Notes under the pieces: generated by a model
What the model was told of the DNA's origin: nothing
Seen by the model: the letters and a program-made list of their open reading frames with translations, nothing else
Database searches by the model: none
Made by a program: the position numbers and the translations under genes
Origin: Natrinema soli
GTDB lineage: Archaea; Halobacteriota; Halobacteria; Halobacteriales; Natrialbaceae
Direction of reading: 5' to 3'
Length of the DNA stretch: 18,899 nt
Assembly (NCBI RefSeq): GCF_028618695.1
Contig: NZ_JAQIVI010000065.1
Span: 467-19,365 of the forward strand
Part shown: positions 1 to 6,790 of the stretch, one piece after another
Layout of the letters: every line of letters starts with the position of its first letter
How positions within the stretch are numbered: position 1 is the stretch's first letter

Positions 1-282
1 GGTCTTGGTCTGCTCGCTGAATTGGTTCCAAGCGTATGAGAGATTCTGCTGAGTCGGCACCTTGTTCAAACCTAGCTGTTTCAGCAGTGCTGGACGGTTC
101 TCAAGCCGATCTGCGACCTCGCTTTGGGCGAGGTCGTAGATCGTCTGGTAGATGTAGACTCGTGCCATTGACTCGGTTCCGAACGAGACTTTGTGTAGTG
201 TTGAACGCAAGACAGCGGCAGCATCGAAATTGTGACATTCGACTTTCCACCAGTACCGACGCTCTATCGGTAGATTCTGAGA
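1..282 (-). pseudogene. N-terminal remnant of a haloarchaeal transposase, cut by the left window edge
   Basis: The minus strand is open from the left edge up to a TGA at 283-285. It encodes a helical segment that looks like the N-terminal DNA-binding part of a haloarchaeal DDE transposase, including IYQTIYDLAQSEVADRLENR and the following VPTQQNLSYAWNQF. The first ATG in frame is at 168, but similarity to the fragment at 1295-1477 (both carry an HKV-containing stretch at the matching place) suggests that the real N-terminus lay further upstream and has decayed. The same frame holds further stops near 283-300. The rest of the gene lies outside the window. The transposase assignment rests on pattern recognition and the exact IS family is not certain. 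Confidence 0.5.
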
Positions 283-402
283 TCAGACAATTCGATTTCA
301 GCCGACTTGCTCGATAATCAAAGCATCAGTTTCACAAGATACCACGTGAAGTGTGAAGTGGACGATGGCGATGCCTCTCTCGAATACGTCCAGAGAAGGG
401 GA

Positions 403-432
403 GCAGGCGGCGAGCCCTAACTCGCCGCCTGC
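403..432 (-). terminator. GC-rich hairpin over the transposase stop codon
   Basis: A perfect 12-base inverted repeat (403-414 with 421-432) has a six-base loop that contains the stop codon of the minus-strand transposase. The stem is almost all G/C. No T-run follows on the minus strand, so it may be an mRNA 3' stabiliser or an IS-intrinsic structure and not a classical archaeal terminator. Confidence 0.5.
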
Positions 433-1232
433 GCGAGGTTATGTACGATGCACTTCCGCGTGAGCTCCCGGAATTGGCCGTGCCAACTCCGGGAGCGAAG
501 TTCATCGCCATCGTCTTTCAGCATCGCAAACACTGTCTCGCTCATTGACCGCTGGTTGTAGACATCGTCGTCAATTCGGGCGTTGTGAGCCTTCTTGAGT
601 GCATTTTGCTCACAGTGTTTGATCACCGGTCGCGTCGACGCCTCACAGCAGGCTTCCCGGAGGTCTGTCCACGAGTACATCTTATCAGCCAGAAGCGTTT
701 GCAGGTCTCCGGCGTTCCGCCGGAAGACCTGCAACCCGATATGCCCGTCATAGGCTTTCTTCGTCGTGAAATGAGCGTCTATGATTGCAAGCGACTCCGT
801 ATCAACTAACAGCGTCGTCTTCAGAGCGTTGAACGAGTAACCCACACGATTCCGGTAGTGTGAGCTGGCCTGATCACGCTGGAAGCCACTTGCGTCAATC
901 GACGCCGTTCCTGATAGTCCCGCCTGCTCCGCCGAAGCGCGGAGCAGGCGGCGCAACTCCTGCATCGGAAATTCACCGTCCCACTTGCTAAACGACGTGT
1001 AGTCCGGTGATTTCTCGATACCCAGTACGTCAAGAATACCGGGCATCTCGTTGAGATAGTCTTCGAGTTTCCGGAGCGGTTTGTTGATCTCCTCTCTGAG
1101 CAGGAGAAGCGCGACTTTCGTTGACTTGTCGTACCCGTCGTCGCCGTCGGCGACGGCGGGTACGTCTGGCTCCTCTACGTGGGTCGTGGCGAACTCCTGA
1201 AATGTCCGTGCGAGGTTTCTGAGACGGCCCAT
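417..1232 (-). CDS. IS5-family (ISH1-type) transposase
   Basis: This 271-residue protein is a full-length DDE transposase that would cut and join the ends of its own insertion sequence. The catalytic triad is visible as Asp113 in the IDASGFQR context, Asp183 in LADKMYSW and Glu232. The last sits in an exact Y(2)R(3)E(6)K signature (Tyr225, Arg228, Glu232, Lys239), the hallmark of the IS4/IS5 superfamily DDE fold. Sequence and length match the ISH1-like IS5 group common in haloarchaea. The ATG at 1232 gives an N-terminus of the usual length. No frameshift or internal stop is present, so the gene could be active. The element lies between fragments of a different transposase, which suggests insertion into older IS debris. 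I could not fix convincing terminal inverted repeats. A weak similarity between the sequence near 363-380 and the reverse complement near 1278-1296 is a candidate. Confidence 0.9.
   Translation of the reverse strand: MGRLRNLARTFQEFATTHVEEPDVPAVADGDDGYDKSTKVALLLLREEINKPLRKLEDYLNEMPGILDVLGIEKSPDYTSFSKWDGEFPMQELRRLLRASAEQAGLSGTASIDASGFQRDQASSHYRNRVGYSFNALKTTLLVDTESLAIIDAHFTTKKAYDGHIGLQVFRRNAGDLQTLLADKMYSWTDLREACCEASTRPVIKHCEQNALKKAHNARIDDDVYNQRSMSETVFAMLKDDGDELRSRSWHGQFRELTRKCIVHNLAQAAS
921..950 (-). other. Strong internal hairpin inside the transposase gene
   Basis: A perfect 12-base inverted repeat (921-932 with 939-950, six-base loop) lies in the coding sequence around residues 95-105 of the transposase. 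Its right arm shares a 12-mer, GAGCAGGCGGCG, with the hairpin at the stop codon (401-412 and 942-953), so the two structures could exchange strands in the mRNA. Confidence 0.5.
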
Positions 1233-1294
1233 ATCGCCAGACGGCGTCCAAATCCCCTGAAATCAGCGATAAAATCCGCAGAGGGAAGGGCCAT

Positions 1295-1477
1295 TCAACG
1301 GAGCAAGACTTTGTGCTGTTGTCGAGTGTCAGTTAGCCCATCCACGGGAATCGAGACGTCTCCAAGTACACGCCAGAGATGATCAGCTGTTTCACAGACT
1401 TTCTTGGCGTGGATGACGATCGCCCCCGCCAAAGCGGGGGCATCGTCGTCAACTACAGGAGTGATGTTAGATGCCAT
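1295..1477 (-). pseudogene. N-terminal fragment of a transposase
   Basis: The 60-residue minus-strand ORF begins at an ATG (1477) and stops at a TGA just before the IS5 element. It resembles the start of a haloarchaeal IS transposase: a VVDDDAPALAGAI region, a CETADHLW segment and a terminal QQHKVLLR. The last of these aligns with an HKV-containing stretch in the fragment at 1-282, so both appear to come from the same transposase family. The catalytic region is missing. The stop lies close to the probable right end of the neighbouring IS5 element, which probably interrupted or replaced the downstream part. Not expected to be functional. Confidence 0.45.
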
Positions 1478-1553
1478 TAACAGTCAGTCCAGATACTGAA
1501 ACCGAAGGAGAGACTCCCCATTAGGGCACCACATTTGGACCCACGCCGAACGG

Positions 1554-1560
1554 TTACTTA
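1554..1560 (+). promoter_or_regulatory. TATA-like box for the 1583 gene
   Basis: TTACTTA is centred 26 bases upstream of the ATG at 1583, the spacing expected for a leaderless haloarchaeal transcript. The position also supports 1583 over the earlier in-frame ATG at 1535, which lies upstream of the box. Confidence 0.4.
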
Positions 1561-1582
1561 CGTGCCAAGAGCTACTTGGAGT

Positions 1583-1930
1583 ATGGCTCAAGATGGATCC
1601 CTTGTTGAATCGCTTCCAGACCGCCCACTCAAGGATACTGAGCGTGACTCACTCGAACGACACGAGAGCATCCAGTCAATAATGCCTCAGACGACGAAAT
1701 TTGATCCGGAACACGGGATGGTTATGGACACTGCGATGTTTATTGGCTACGACTGGGTGACAGCCGTGACCTACGAAGCAGGTCACGGCTGGAGGGTTAT
1801 CTACGAGAGCGGTATGGAAGATAACATCCTCTCAGATGGGTTTCTGCGAAGCGAAGAGCTCTACGAAGAGCATCCGATTCAGCAAGGAATGGACGCTATG
1901 AGCGCTGTTGCCTCGGAAGACGAAGAATAG
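1583..1930 (+). CDS. Small acidic protein of unknown function
   Basis: This 115-residue protein has the acidic composition usual in haloarchaea and no membrane segment or signal peptide. It has a charged N-terminal half and a central stretch around FIGYDWVTAVTYEAGHGW that looks like a folded beta region, followed by an acidic tail ending in EDEE. The frame stays open back to an ATG at 1535, but the TATA-like box at 1554-1560 and the better haloarchaeal composition favour the start at 1583. I do not recognise the family. It stands alone between the IS scar and a 400-base spacer. The coding assignment rests on composition, promoter spacing and the internal hydrophobic pattern. Confidence 0.6.
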   Translation: MAQDGSLVESLPDRPLKDTERDSLERHESIQSIMPQTTKFDPEHGMVMDTAMFIGYDWVTAVTYEAGHGWRVIYESGMEDNILSDGFLRSEELYEEHPIQQGMDAMSAVASEDEE

Positions 1931-2314
1931 TTTCTTCTTCAAACAGCTTCTCTGAGGACGATCGTAACGGGTGTCAGCTGTATGGTGGTTTGTAGAACTT
2001 GAGATCCCGAAGTTGAGGTCCGAACGGCGGTTGCAGTTTTGGTATATCGGTATATGATTTATCACCTCATACAGATCCAAATTTCTGGGGATAGGACTCC
2101 TCTATCGTGAAAATGTTGGATTTTCGGCTTCTATCACAATTGGTCATGATTACTTCGATAATCACGACCACTTTGAAGTACCCTGACGCTGTCGGGGAAG
2201 CACGAATGTTGCAACCGGCTCACGACGCTGCTTCCCTCAGGGTTGAGCCGCTACGAGAGGGTGCCTCTCTGCAAGTACCGGTTCGGTTGCGAGTTTCGCT
2301 CCATCGCCAGAAGC
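1931..2314. other. Gene-free spacer with overlapping inverted repeats
   Basis: No convincing gene is present. A 127-codon plus-strand frame at 2107-2490 looks like a chance ORF. The spacer holds a doubled GGTATAT/CGGTATAT at about 2041-2055. It also holds a nested inverted repeat: 2181-2186 with 2237-2242, and 2195-2202 with 2229-2236. A competing seven-base pairing (2216-2222 with 2244-2250) overlaps it. Confidence 0.5.
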
Positions 2315-2340
2315 CTTATCACGAATTATCCATAATTCGT
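2315..2340 (+). promoter_or_regulatory. Promoter and perfect palindromic operator of the HTH-PIN-recombinase cassette
   Basis: ACGAATTATCCATAATTCGT at 2321-2340 is a perfect inverted repeat of eight-base arms with a four-base centre. It ends seven bases before the ATG at 2348. A TATA-like CTTATCA at 2315-2321 lies about 30 bases upstream of the start, so the palindrome covers the transcription start of a near-leaderless mRNA. A dimeric repressor bound here would block transcription, and the first gene of the cassette encodes a winged-HTH protein, which fits autoregulation. Confidence 0.6.
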
Positions 2341-2347
2341 AATCGAG

Positions 2348-2884
2348 ATGGCGCAATCATCCTCCAGATCAGGTCGGCCACCTATTCAGCAGCTTCAGAC
2401 GGTCGTAGACCTCCTCGAGACGCCGGCACTTGCTCGGATGTACGCCCACATTTTACAACACGGCCCGGTCACAGTTTCCAAGATCGTTGATGTGCTCGAC
2501 ATCCCACAGGGGACCGCCTACGACTATGTTCAGAACCTCGAAACAGCTGGCTTAGTGGAGAAAATCCGTGATCAACGCCCATACGAATATGACGCCGAGT
2601 CGATTTCACTCACACTCTCGACGGACGGAGAGACCCAAACGATCACGCCGGCACTTATCGCAGCCGTTGCCCGCCGCGACGAGGACGAGGACATCGATGT
2701 CTACATCGAACGCCACGGGCTCGACGGCCTGGCCGTCGCGCTGGAGTACGCCTACGAGTATGTCGATGGAACGGTCAACCATCGCATCGCGGCCCGCGAA
2801 CTCGAAATCTCGCCGCTTGAGGCCGAGATTATTCTTCAAGCGCTCGAACCAGTCGCTACCGAGTACGCCGACGCGGCTGCATGA
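2348..2884 (+). CDS. Winged helix-turn-helix regulator, first gene of the cassette
   Basis: The 178-residue protein has an ArsR/MarR-like winged HTH at about residues 25-90. A helix around ETPALARMYAHILQHGPVTV is followed by a recognition segment near IPQGTAYDYVQNLETAGLVE and a wing at EKIRDQRPYEYDA. The C-terminal 85 residues are acidic and helical and probably form the dimerisation or partner-binding part. The ATG at 2348 follows the palindrome at 2321-2340. Its stop overlaps the next start as ATGA (2881-2884), so translation is probably coupled. Linked to a PIN protein, it could be the antitoxin/repressor of a toxin-antitoxin-like pair, or only the regulator of the recombinase. The HTH call is firm; the antitoxin role is inferred. 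Confidence 0.8.
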   Translation: MAQSSSRSGRPPIQQLQTVVDLLETPALARMYAHILQHGPVTVSKIVDVLDIPQGTAYDYVQNLETAGLVEKIRDQRPYEYDAESISLTLSTDGETQTITPALIAAVARRDEDEDIDVYIERHGLDGLAVALEYAYEYVDGTVNHRIAARELEISPLEAEIILQALEPVATEYADAAA

Positions 2885-3408
2885 CGACTGCATACGTCGC
2901 CGATACCGGCGTCTTCGTGCGGTGTGGTGGCCCAGACAACGACAAGTTTCAACGGCTTCGCCGGGCAATTCGACAGGCCGGTGTCTCCCTACGCATCCCC
3001 CAGCGCGTCTACGAAGAACTCGGGGGCGACCCAGCTGCAGACGAGTATCCCTCGGGGAACCTTCCCTATCCCGATGGATTCGAGGAAGGATGGATCGTCG
3101 TCGCCGACGAGTTGGACTATACCAATCCGCTCGTTTCGACGGTAATGGACGACGCTCGCCGCTTCATTGCCAACGAGACCGGTCGGGGCGAGGATATCAC
3201 CGAGAAAGCAGATACAGCGCTTGTCGGGCTTGCTGCTCAATTACTCGAGACCGATCAGGCCGACCACGTTATTCTCTTGACAACCGACAAACCTGCGGGG
3301 CGGGCAGCCGAAACGCTCCTGCCACAACACGGCTTCAGCGGCCGGCTCGAGTACCGGTACGTCAGCGTCGAGTATCTCGAGACGATCACAGCCGATGAAT
3401 TTCGCTGA
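2881..3408 (+). CDS. PIN-domain protein, possible RNase/toxin
   Basis: The 175-residue protein begins with the beta-strand pattern AYVADTGVFV typical of PIN domains. The conserved acidic residues of the Mg-dependent PIN RNase site can be placed at Asp8, Glu45 or Glu46 (RVYEELGG), Asp111 (ITEKADTALVGLA) and Asp136 (LLTTDKPAG). It is longer than most VapC toxins (about 130 residues), with an insertion around residues 50-100. The start overlaps the previous stop by ATGA and no Shine-Dalgarno is visible, so translation from the upstream gene is likely coupled. An HTH protein directly before a PIN protein resembles a toxin-antitoxin arrangement, but the following recombinase raises the alternative that both regulate recombination or plasmid copy. 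No activity can be claimed from sequence alone. Confidence 0.8.
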   Translation: MTTAYVADTGVFVRCGGPDNDKFQRLRRAIRQAGVSLRIPQRVYEELGGDPAADEYPSGNLPYPDGFEEGWIVVADELDYTNPLVSTVMDDARRFIANETGRGEDITEKADTALVGLAAQLLETDQADHVILLTTDKPAGRAAETLLPQHGFSGRLEYRYVSVEYLETITADEFR

Positions 3409-3430
3409 CGCAGACCCTGGGTGAGACTCG

Positions 3431-4687
3431 ATGATCGATGACAGCTCTGCCCGTTCTGAAAGCGCTCTCGACGAGACGTTCGAGCGCTACCTCCAGGACA
3501 AGGGAAAAGGTCGCGGTGGCGATGGCGGCAACTACCGACGGAATGCCGTGCGCGAACTCGAACGCTTCCGCGAATGGGCTGCCGGTGAGCGTGGCGACGA
3601 CAACTGGACCGGGATCGGTCCCGATGATGTCGACCGCGACCCGACATTCGCCGCTCTCGACGAGCAAGTCTTCCGCGAGTACGCCCGTCATCTCGCCGGC
3701 GACCGCGGTCTCAAGCAGAACACTGTGCAGACCTACTACGCGTACATCTCTGCGTGGTGTGGCTGGTGCGTCAACGAAGGATATCTCGAGGCACACTACG
3801 CCCAGCGGGCTAGCGCAACCGCGCCGCTCCCTGAGGACGACGGCCGTAAGCCAGGGGATCAACAGGCGTGGACTCCCGAGCAGCGACATACCCTCACCGG
3901 CTACGTCGACGAGGAGGCACGCACTGCTATCGAACAGTTCACAGGATTACCGGAGGACGTCGACCAGCTCGAACGCGAGCAAGGCCGATACGCGGCACTC
4001 AGGGCAGCGCGTGATCGAGCGCTAATCTGCGTTCTCGCCTATACAGCTGTCCGCGTCGGGGAACTCCTTCGAGACCCGGACGACCCACGTCGGCGTGGTG
4101 TCCGGTGGGAGGAGATCGACCTCGAGGACGGGAGTATGCACGTCTATCGGAAGAAACAGCAGTGGGACTCGGCGAGTCTTCCCGACCCGGTCATCTCGCC
4201 GCTCCGGAACTATAAGCGTCTCCTCGATCCACCGACTGAACGGTGGCCGGTCTTCCCGACGTTCGACCAGCGAACGCTCGCTACCCTGGTCAGCGAAGAG
4301 CTGACAGACCGTGGACTAAAACCTGCAGAGATCGATGAGCAGCGAAGCACCTATGCCCGTGATCTTCTCCTCGCCATTGAGGAGGATATCCAGCCGCCGT
4401 CGCTCACGACTGATGGAGCGCGAACCGTCCTGAGACGGATAACTGCTGACGCTAGCATCGATATCGACCATCCGAAACACGAGTACCTCGCACCCCATGG
4501 TGGGCGTCGGGGAATGGGAGAGGTTCTCGTTCGAGCATTCGGCTACACCGTCGCCGCACGATACCTCGATAACAGCGAGGAAATGGTTCGCGAACGATAT
4601 TCACATATCGAGGCCGGTGAACTGGGTGATATCGCAACTGAAGCGCTTGAAGAGGTCGACGGTGGACATGTTCCTACTGATGAGTAA
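3431..4687 (+). CDS. Tyrosine recombinase/integrase
   Basis: The 418-residue protein has a SAM-like N-terminal core-binding domain (about residues 12-125; an ARHLAGDRGLKQNTVQTYYA segment is typical) and a C-terminal tyrosine recombinase domain (about 145-400). Catalytic residues can be placed as Arg208 (TAVRVGELL), Lys241 or Lys242, His356 and Arg359 (HGGRR), and the nucleophile Tyr390 (RERYSHI). The position that is usually His/Trp in the LGHxs motif reads Asn381 (YLDNS). It catalyses site-specific strand exchange, probably integrating, excising or resolving the element that carries it. The start at 3431 is supported by a GGGTGA Shine-Dalgarno match at 3419-3424, typical for internal genes of haloarchaeal operons. 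It follows the PIN gene by 22 bases and is probably co-transcribed. No tRNA gene or attachment site was seen next to it. Confidence 0.9.
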   Translation: MIDDSSARSESALDETFERYLQDKGKGRGGDGGNYRRNAVRELERFREWAAGERGDDNWTGIGPDDVDRDPTFAALDEQVFREYARHLAGDRGLKQNTVQTYYAYISAWCGWCVNEGYLEAHYAQRASATAPLPEDDGRKPGDQQAWTPEQRHTLTGYVDEEARTAIEQFTGLPEDVDQLEREQGRYAALRAARDRALICVLAYTAVRVGELLRDPDDPRRRGVRWEEIDLEDGSMHVYRKKQQWDSASLPDPVISPLRNYKRLLDPPTERWPVFPTFDQRTLATLVSEELTDRGLKPAEIDEQRSTYARDLLLAIEEDIQPPSLTTDGARTVLRRITADASIDIDHPKHEYLAPHGGRRGMGEVLVRAFGYTVAARYLDNSEEMVRERYSHIEAGELGDIATEALEEVDGGHVPTDE

Positions 4688-5134
4688 CGACACTGTTCCC
4701 CAGAATAGCCCAACTACTGGCCAAGATTGTGGTGGTTTTTCCTATGGTCTGTAAGCTGAGATAGTCTGACAAAATCCACGGCAATAAACCAATCTTCATT
4801 CTTGCTACCAGGTCAGAAAAGTACGCTACCGATGACCACTAAACGAATCGTCTCTACTGTAGTTTTCTCTTCCTCTCGGGGCTCAGAAAAGCTATTCAAC
4901 AGAGCAGATTACTATAAATCACTAGTCTACTAACAAGTCAAGAAGGGCGCCCCTCTGTAAAACCCTATTTTCACATGTCCTTTCAGTGGAACTGCCGCTC
5001 ACTATACATGAGAACTAAACATCACTTTATAACTGCTATCAGCTCTCGTCTAGAGAGTTGGATCTCCGATTAGACTTGATTCCCATGCATTAGACGGGTA
5101 CTCACCTATTCATGTTGAGTCCCAAGCAAGCCCA
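4688..5134. other. AT-rich spacer before the halocyanin gene
   Basis: No gene is visible. A T-run at about 4734-4739 (GGTTTTTCC) may terminate the recombinase transcript. TATA-like elements are present at 4913-4918 and TTTATAA at 5027-5032. The latter could give the halocyanin mRNA a leader of roughly 75 bases. An eight-codon reading frame at 5112-5138 ends across the halocyanin start. Confidence 0.5.
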
Positions 5135-5734
5135 ATGACACAAGATAAGCATGTATCCCGACGACGGATGCTCATGTTAACAGGTGTCGCAACATCAACG
5201 GCGTTCGTCGCCGGATGCGGTGGCGGCGGTAATGGTGGTAACGGCGGTAACGGTGGTAACGGTGGTAACGGCGGAGGCGGTAACGGCTACGAGATTGAGC
5301 CCGGGACAGAACTCGATTTTAGCGGCCAGACCCAGTACTGGGAGGGGCTCGCGCCGTCTCAAATCGAGGGCGAGCAGAACCCGACACTCATTCTCCAAGA
5401 GGGTGAGGACTACACAATCGGCTGGTCGGAAGGTGACGGGCAGGCGCACAACATGGAGATCCGGAACGACAGCGACGAAGTGATCGACGACCTCACGTCA
5501 GGCGAACCCGCCTCGAACCCCGACGACCAAGAGAACAACCCCTTCGAGTTCACGGCCAGCAGCGAGATGGCCGTCTACCGCTGTCAACCCCATCCCCAGA
5601 TGGAAGGTGAACTCCAGATTCAAGGTGGTGGCGGGGGTGGCAACGAAACCGGCGGCAACGAGACTGGCGGTAACGAAACCGGTGGCAACGAGACTGGTGG
5701 CAACGAGACCGAAGGCGGCAACGAGACCGGCTAA
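5135..5734 (+). CDS. Halocyanin-like blue copper lipoprotein with low-complexity ends
   Basis: This 199-residue protein has a Tat-type signal (SRRRMLML) followed by a lipobox ending at Cys28 (FVAGC), so it should be exported folded and anchored outside the membrane by lipid. A Gly/Asn-rich linker (about residues 29-50) leads to one cupredoxin domain. The type-1 copper ligands are His105 (QAHNM), Cys150, His153 and Met156 (YRCQPHPQM). As in halocyanins and plastocyanins it probably carries electrons at the cell surface. The C-terminus, from about residue 164, is a glycine run and a five-residue GGNET repeat giving six N-E-T glycosylation sequons (Asn170, 175, 180, 185, 190, 196), which is unusual. 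The start at 5135 places the twin arginine correctly. The gene stands alone; a hairpin follows its stop. Confidence 0.85.
   Translation: MTQDKHVSRRRMLMLTGVATSTAFVAGCGGGGNGGNGGNGGNGGNGGGGNGYEIEPGTELDFSGQTQYWEGLAPSQIEGEQNPTLILQEGEDYTIGWSEGDGQAHNMEIRNDSDEVIDDLTSGEPASNPDDQENNPFEFTASSEMAVYRCQPHPQMEGELQIQGGGGGGNETGGNETGGNETGGNETGGNETEGGNETG
5221..5286 (+). repeat. GGTAAC/GGYGGT microsatellite coding for a Gly-Asn linker
   Basis: A run of nine-base units (GGTAACGGY and variants) encodes GGN repeats directly after the lipobox cysteine. Such runs can change copy number by slippage and alter the tether length. Confidence 0.6.
5638..5731 (+). repeat. 15-base tandem repeat coding for GGNET glycosylation sequons
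   Basis: About six copies of a 15-base unit, GGY-AAC-GAR-ACY-GGY in phase, encode the C-terminal sequons of the halocyanin. Third-base variation between units shows the repeat is not freshly duplicated and that the amino acids are conserved. Confidence 0.65.
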
Positions 5735-5765
5735 CAACTGCTACTTCGGTAGATCTTGGCAGTTG
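5735..5765 (+). terminator. Hairpin after the halocyanin gene
   Basis: Beginning right after the stop codon, CAACTGC (5735-5741) pairs with GCAGTTG (5759-5765). Inside, CTAC-TTCG-GTAG (5741-5752) forms a C(UUCG)G tetraloop hairpin. The structure probably stabilises or ends the mRNA. There is no strong T-run. Confidence 0.45.
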
Positions 5766-6000
5766 TCGCAGCGAAGGTGCGGAAGAATAACCCTATACTG
5801 CACTTACTTCTATTAGGATTGGAGTTCTTTACTCCTGGCAAGGCCCGATACCGAGTTGCTGTTGAGCGCTGCTCTACTGGATTACTGTCAACAGGGCCGG
5901 GGCAGGTGTGATGACACGAGACGATGGTGGTATGATTTTCCATCGCGCCCCGGCAGAGAACGCACATCTTCTCCTCAAATAGGTTTAACACCTGCAAAAA

Positions 6001-6790
6001 CAGGGCCTATTTCTACGATACTACCTTAAATTTCACCGGACAGAGAATAACGATATCTACGGCATTCGACCGATTGCACGAGAGCTTCAAAACACGATCG
6101 TCTGGCTCAGTTGTGGCTTCGATCGATCGCCGTCGAGAGACGCGGTCGATCGATTCCTTACTGGCCGTGAACACGTCATTGACGAGGTTTTCAACCACCT
6201 CATCGAGCAGACCGCTGCTCGCGGCCTGTTCGACTTGGCCTACCGGATTGATTCGACCGATATTCGTGCAATGCCGTCTGATCCAGATACGTCGAAATGT
6301 TACGATCCAACCGCTGAAGAGTACTATTACAGCCATGGTTGTACGATTGTCTCGACAGGATCAAAGATCCCAATTGCAGCCGAGTTCACCGAGAGAAAAC
6401 AAGCATCCGAAGAGACGGCGATGCGCGTCACTCGTGACGCGCTCGCCCAACCGAGATGGATGGTTGGTGACAGCGCCTACGATACACTTGACTGGCACGG
6501 CTCTTGCGTCCAGCAGGAGTCGTGCCAGTCGCCCCGTATAACCCGTGAAACACCGACGATCCACTGGATATAGAGTACAAAATTGAAGACCGTATCAAGG
6601 AACACAGCGAAGATATTCAGTTGAAGCAATCGGTCTTAGACAAGACGTACAACCGCCGAACACAGGTAGAACAAACAAATGATATGGTCAGGGACTGCGG
6701 CCTCGAAACGCTCTGCGCCCGAGGCTGCGTCCACGCACGAGCGCAGGTCTACCGACACCCTCACTTGTGGTTCTCTTTTCGCCAAAGAAA
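6001..6790 (+). pseudogene. Decayed IS4/IS5-superfamily DDE transposase
   Basis: Homology to a common haloarchaeal transposase is clear but spread over two frames. In the frame of 6001, residues read NDIYGIRPIARELQNTIVWL and then DAVDRFLTGREHVIDEVFNH. The first catalytic Asp context IDSTDIRA follows, then the CYDPTAEEYYYSHGCTIVS stretch, and the second Asp in VGDSAYDTLDWH. Near 6500-6510 a frameshift moves the coding to another frame (AGVVPVAPYNP), which then meets a TGA at 6546-6548 where intact relatives have Arg. It continues through LDKTYNRRTQVEQTND, the region of the catalytic Glu. The C-terminus also loses similarity after about 6750. The N-terminal part upstream of 6001 is degenerate, with stops in frame at 5980-5988. 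Not functional. Confidence 0.85.

Noticed and set aside
1422..1441. GC-rich perfect hairpin (GCCCCCGC/GCGGGGGC) as a terminator
   Set aside because: It lies inside the minus-strand transposase fragment, encoding A-P-A-L-A-G-A, and no T-run follows. It is explained by the coding sequence.
2107..2490. 127-codon plus-strand ORF before the HTH gene
   Set aside because: Its composition is not haloarchaeal-like, it overlaps the real HTH gene in another frame, and it spans the promoter and operator.
4688..5134. Attachment site for the tyrosine recombinase
   Set aside because: No tRNA gene and no repeated core found in the spacer; nothing in the window matches as a second att copy.
5221..5286. CRISPR-like or satellite array
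   Set aside because: The short units are in-frame codons for a Gly-Asn linker without spacers, so they are a coding microsatellite.
5195..5737. Minus-strand ORFs rich in Val/Thr/Ala across the halocyanin gene
   Set aside because: They are antisense shadows of the Gly-Asn repeats.
5731..5997. Minus-strand 88-codon ORF with CVLCRG and CHHTC as a zinc-finger protein
   Set aside because: The cysteine pattern is antisense to the decayed N-terminus of the transposase and the rest of the ORF looks random.
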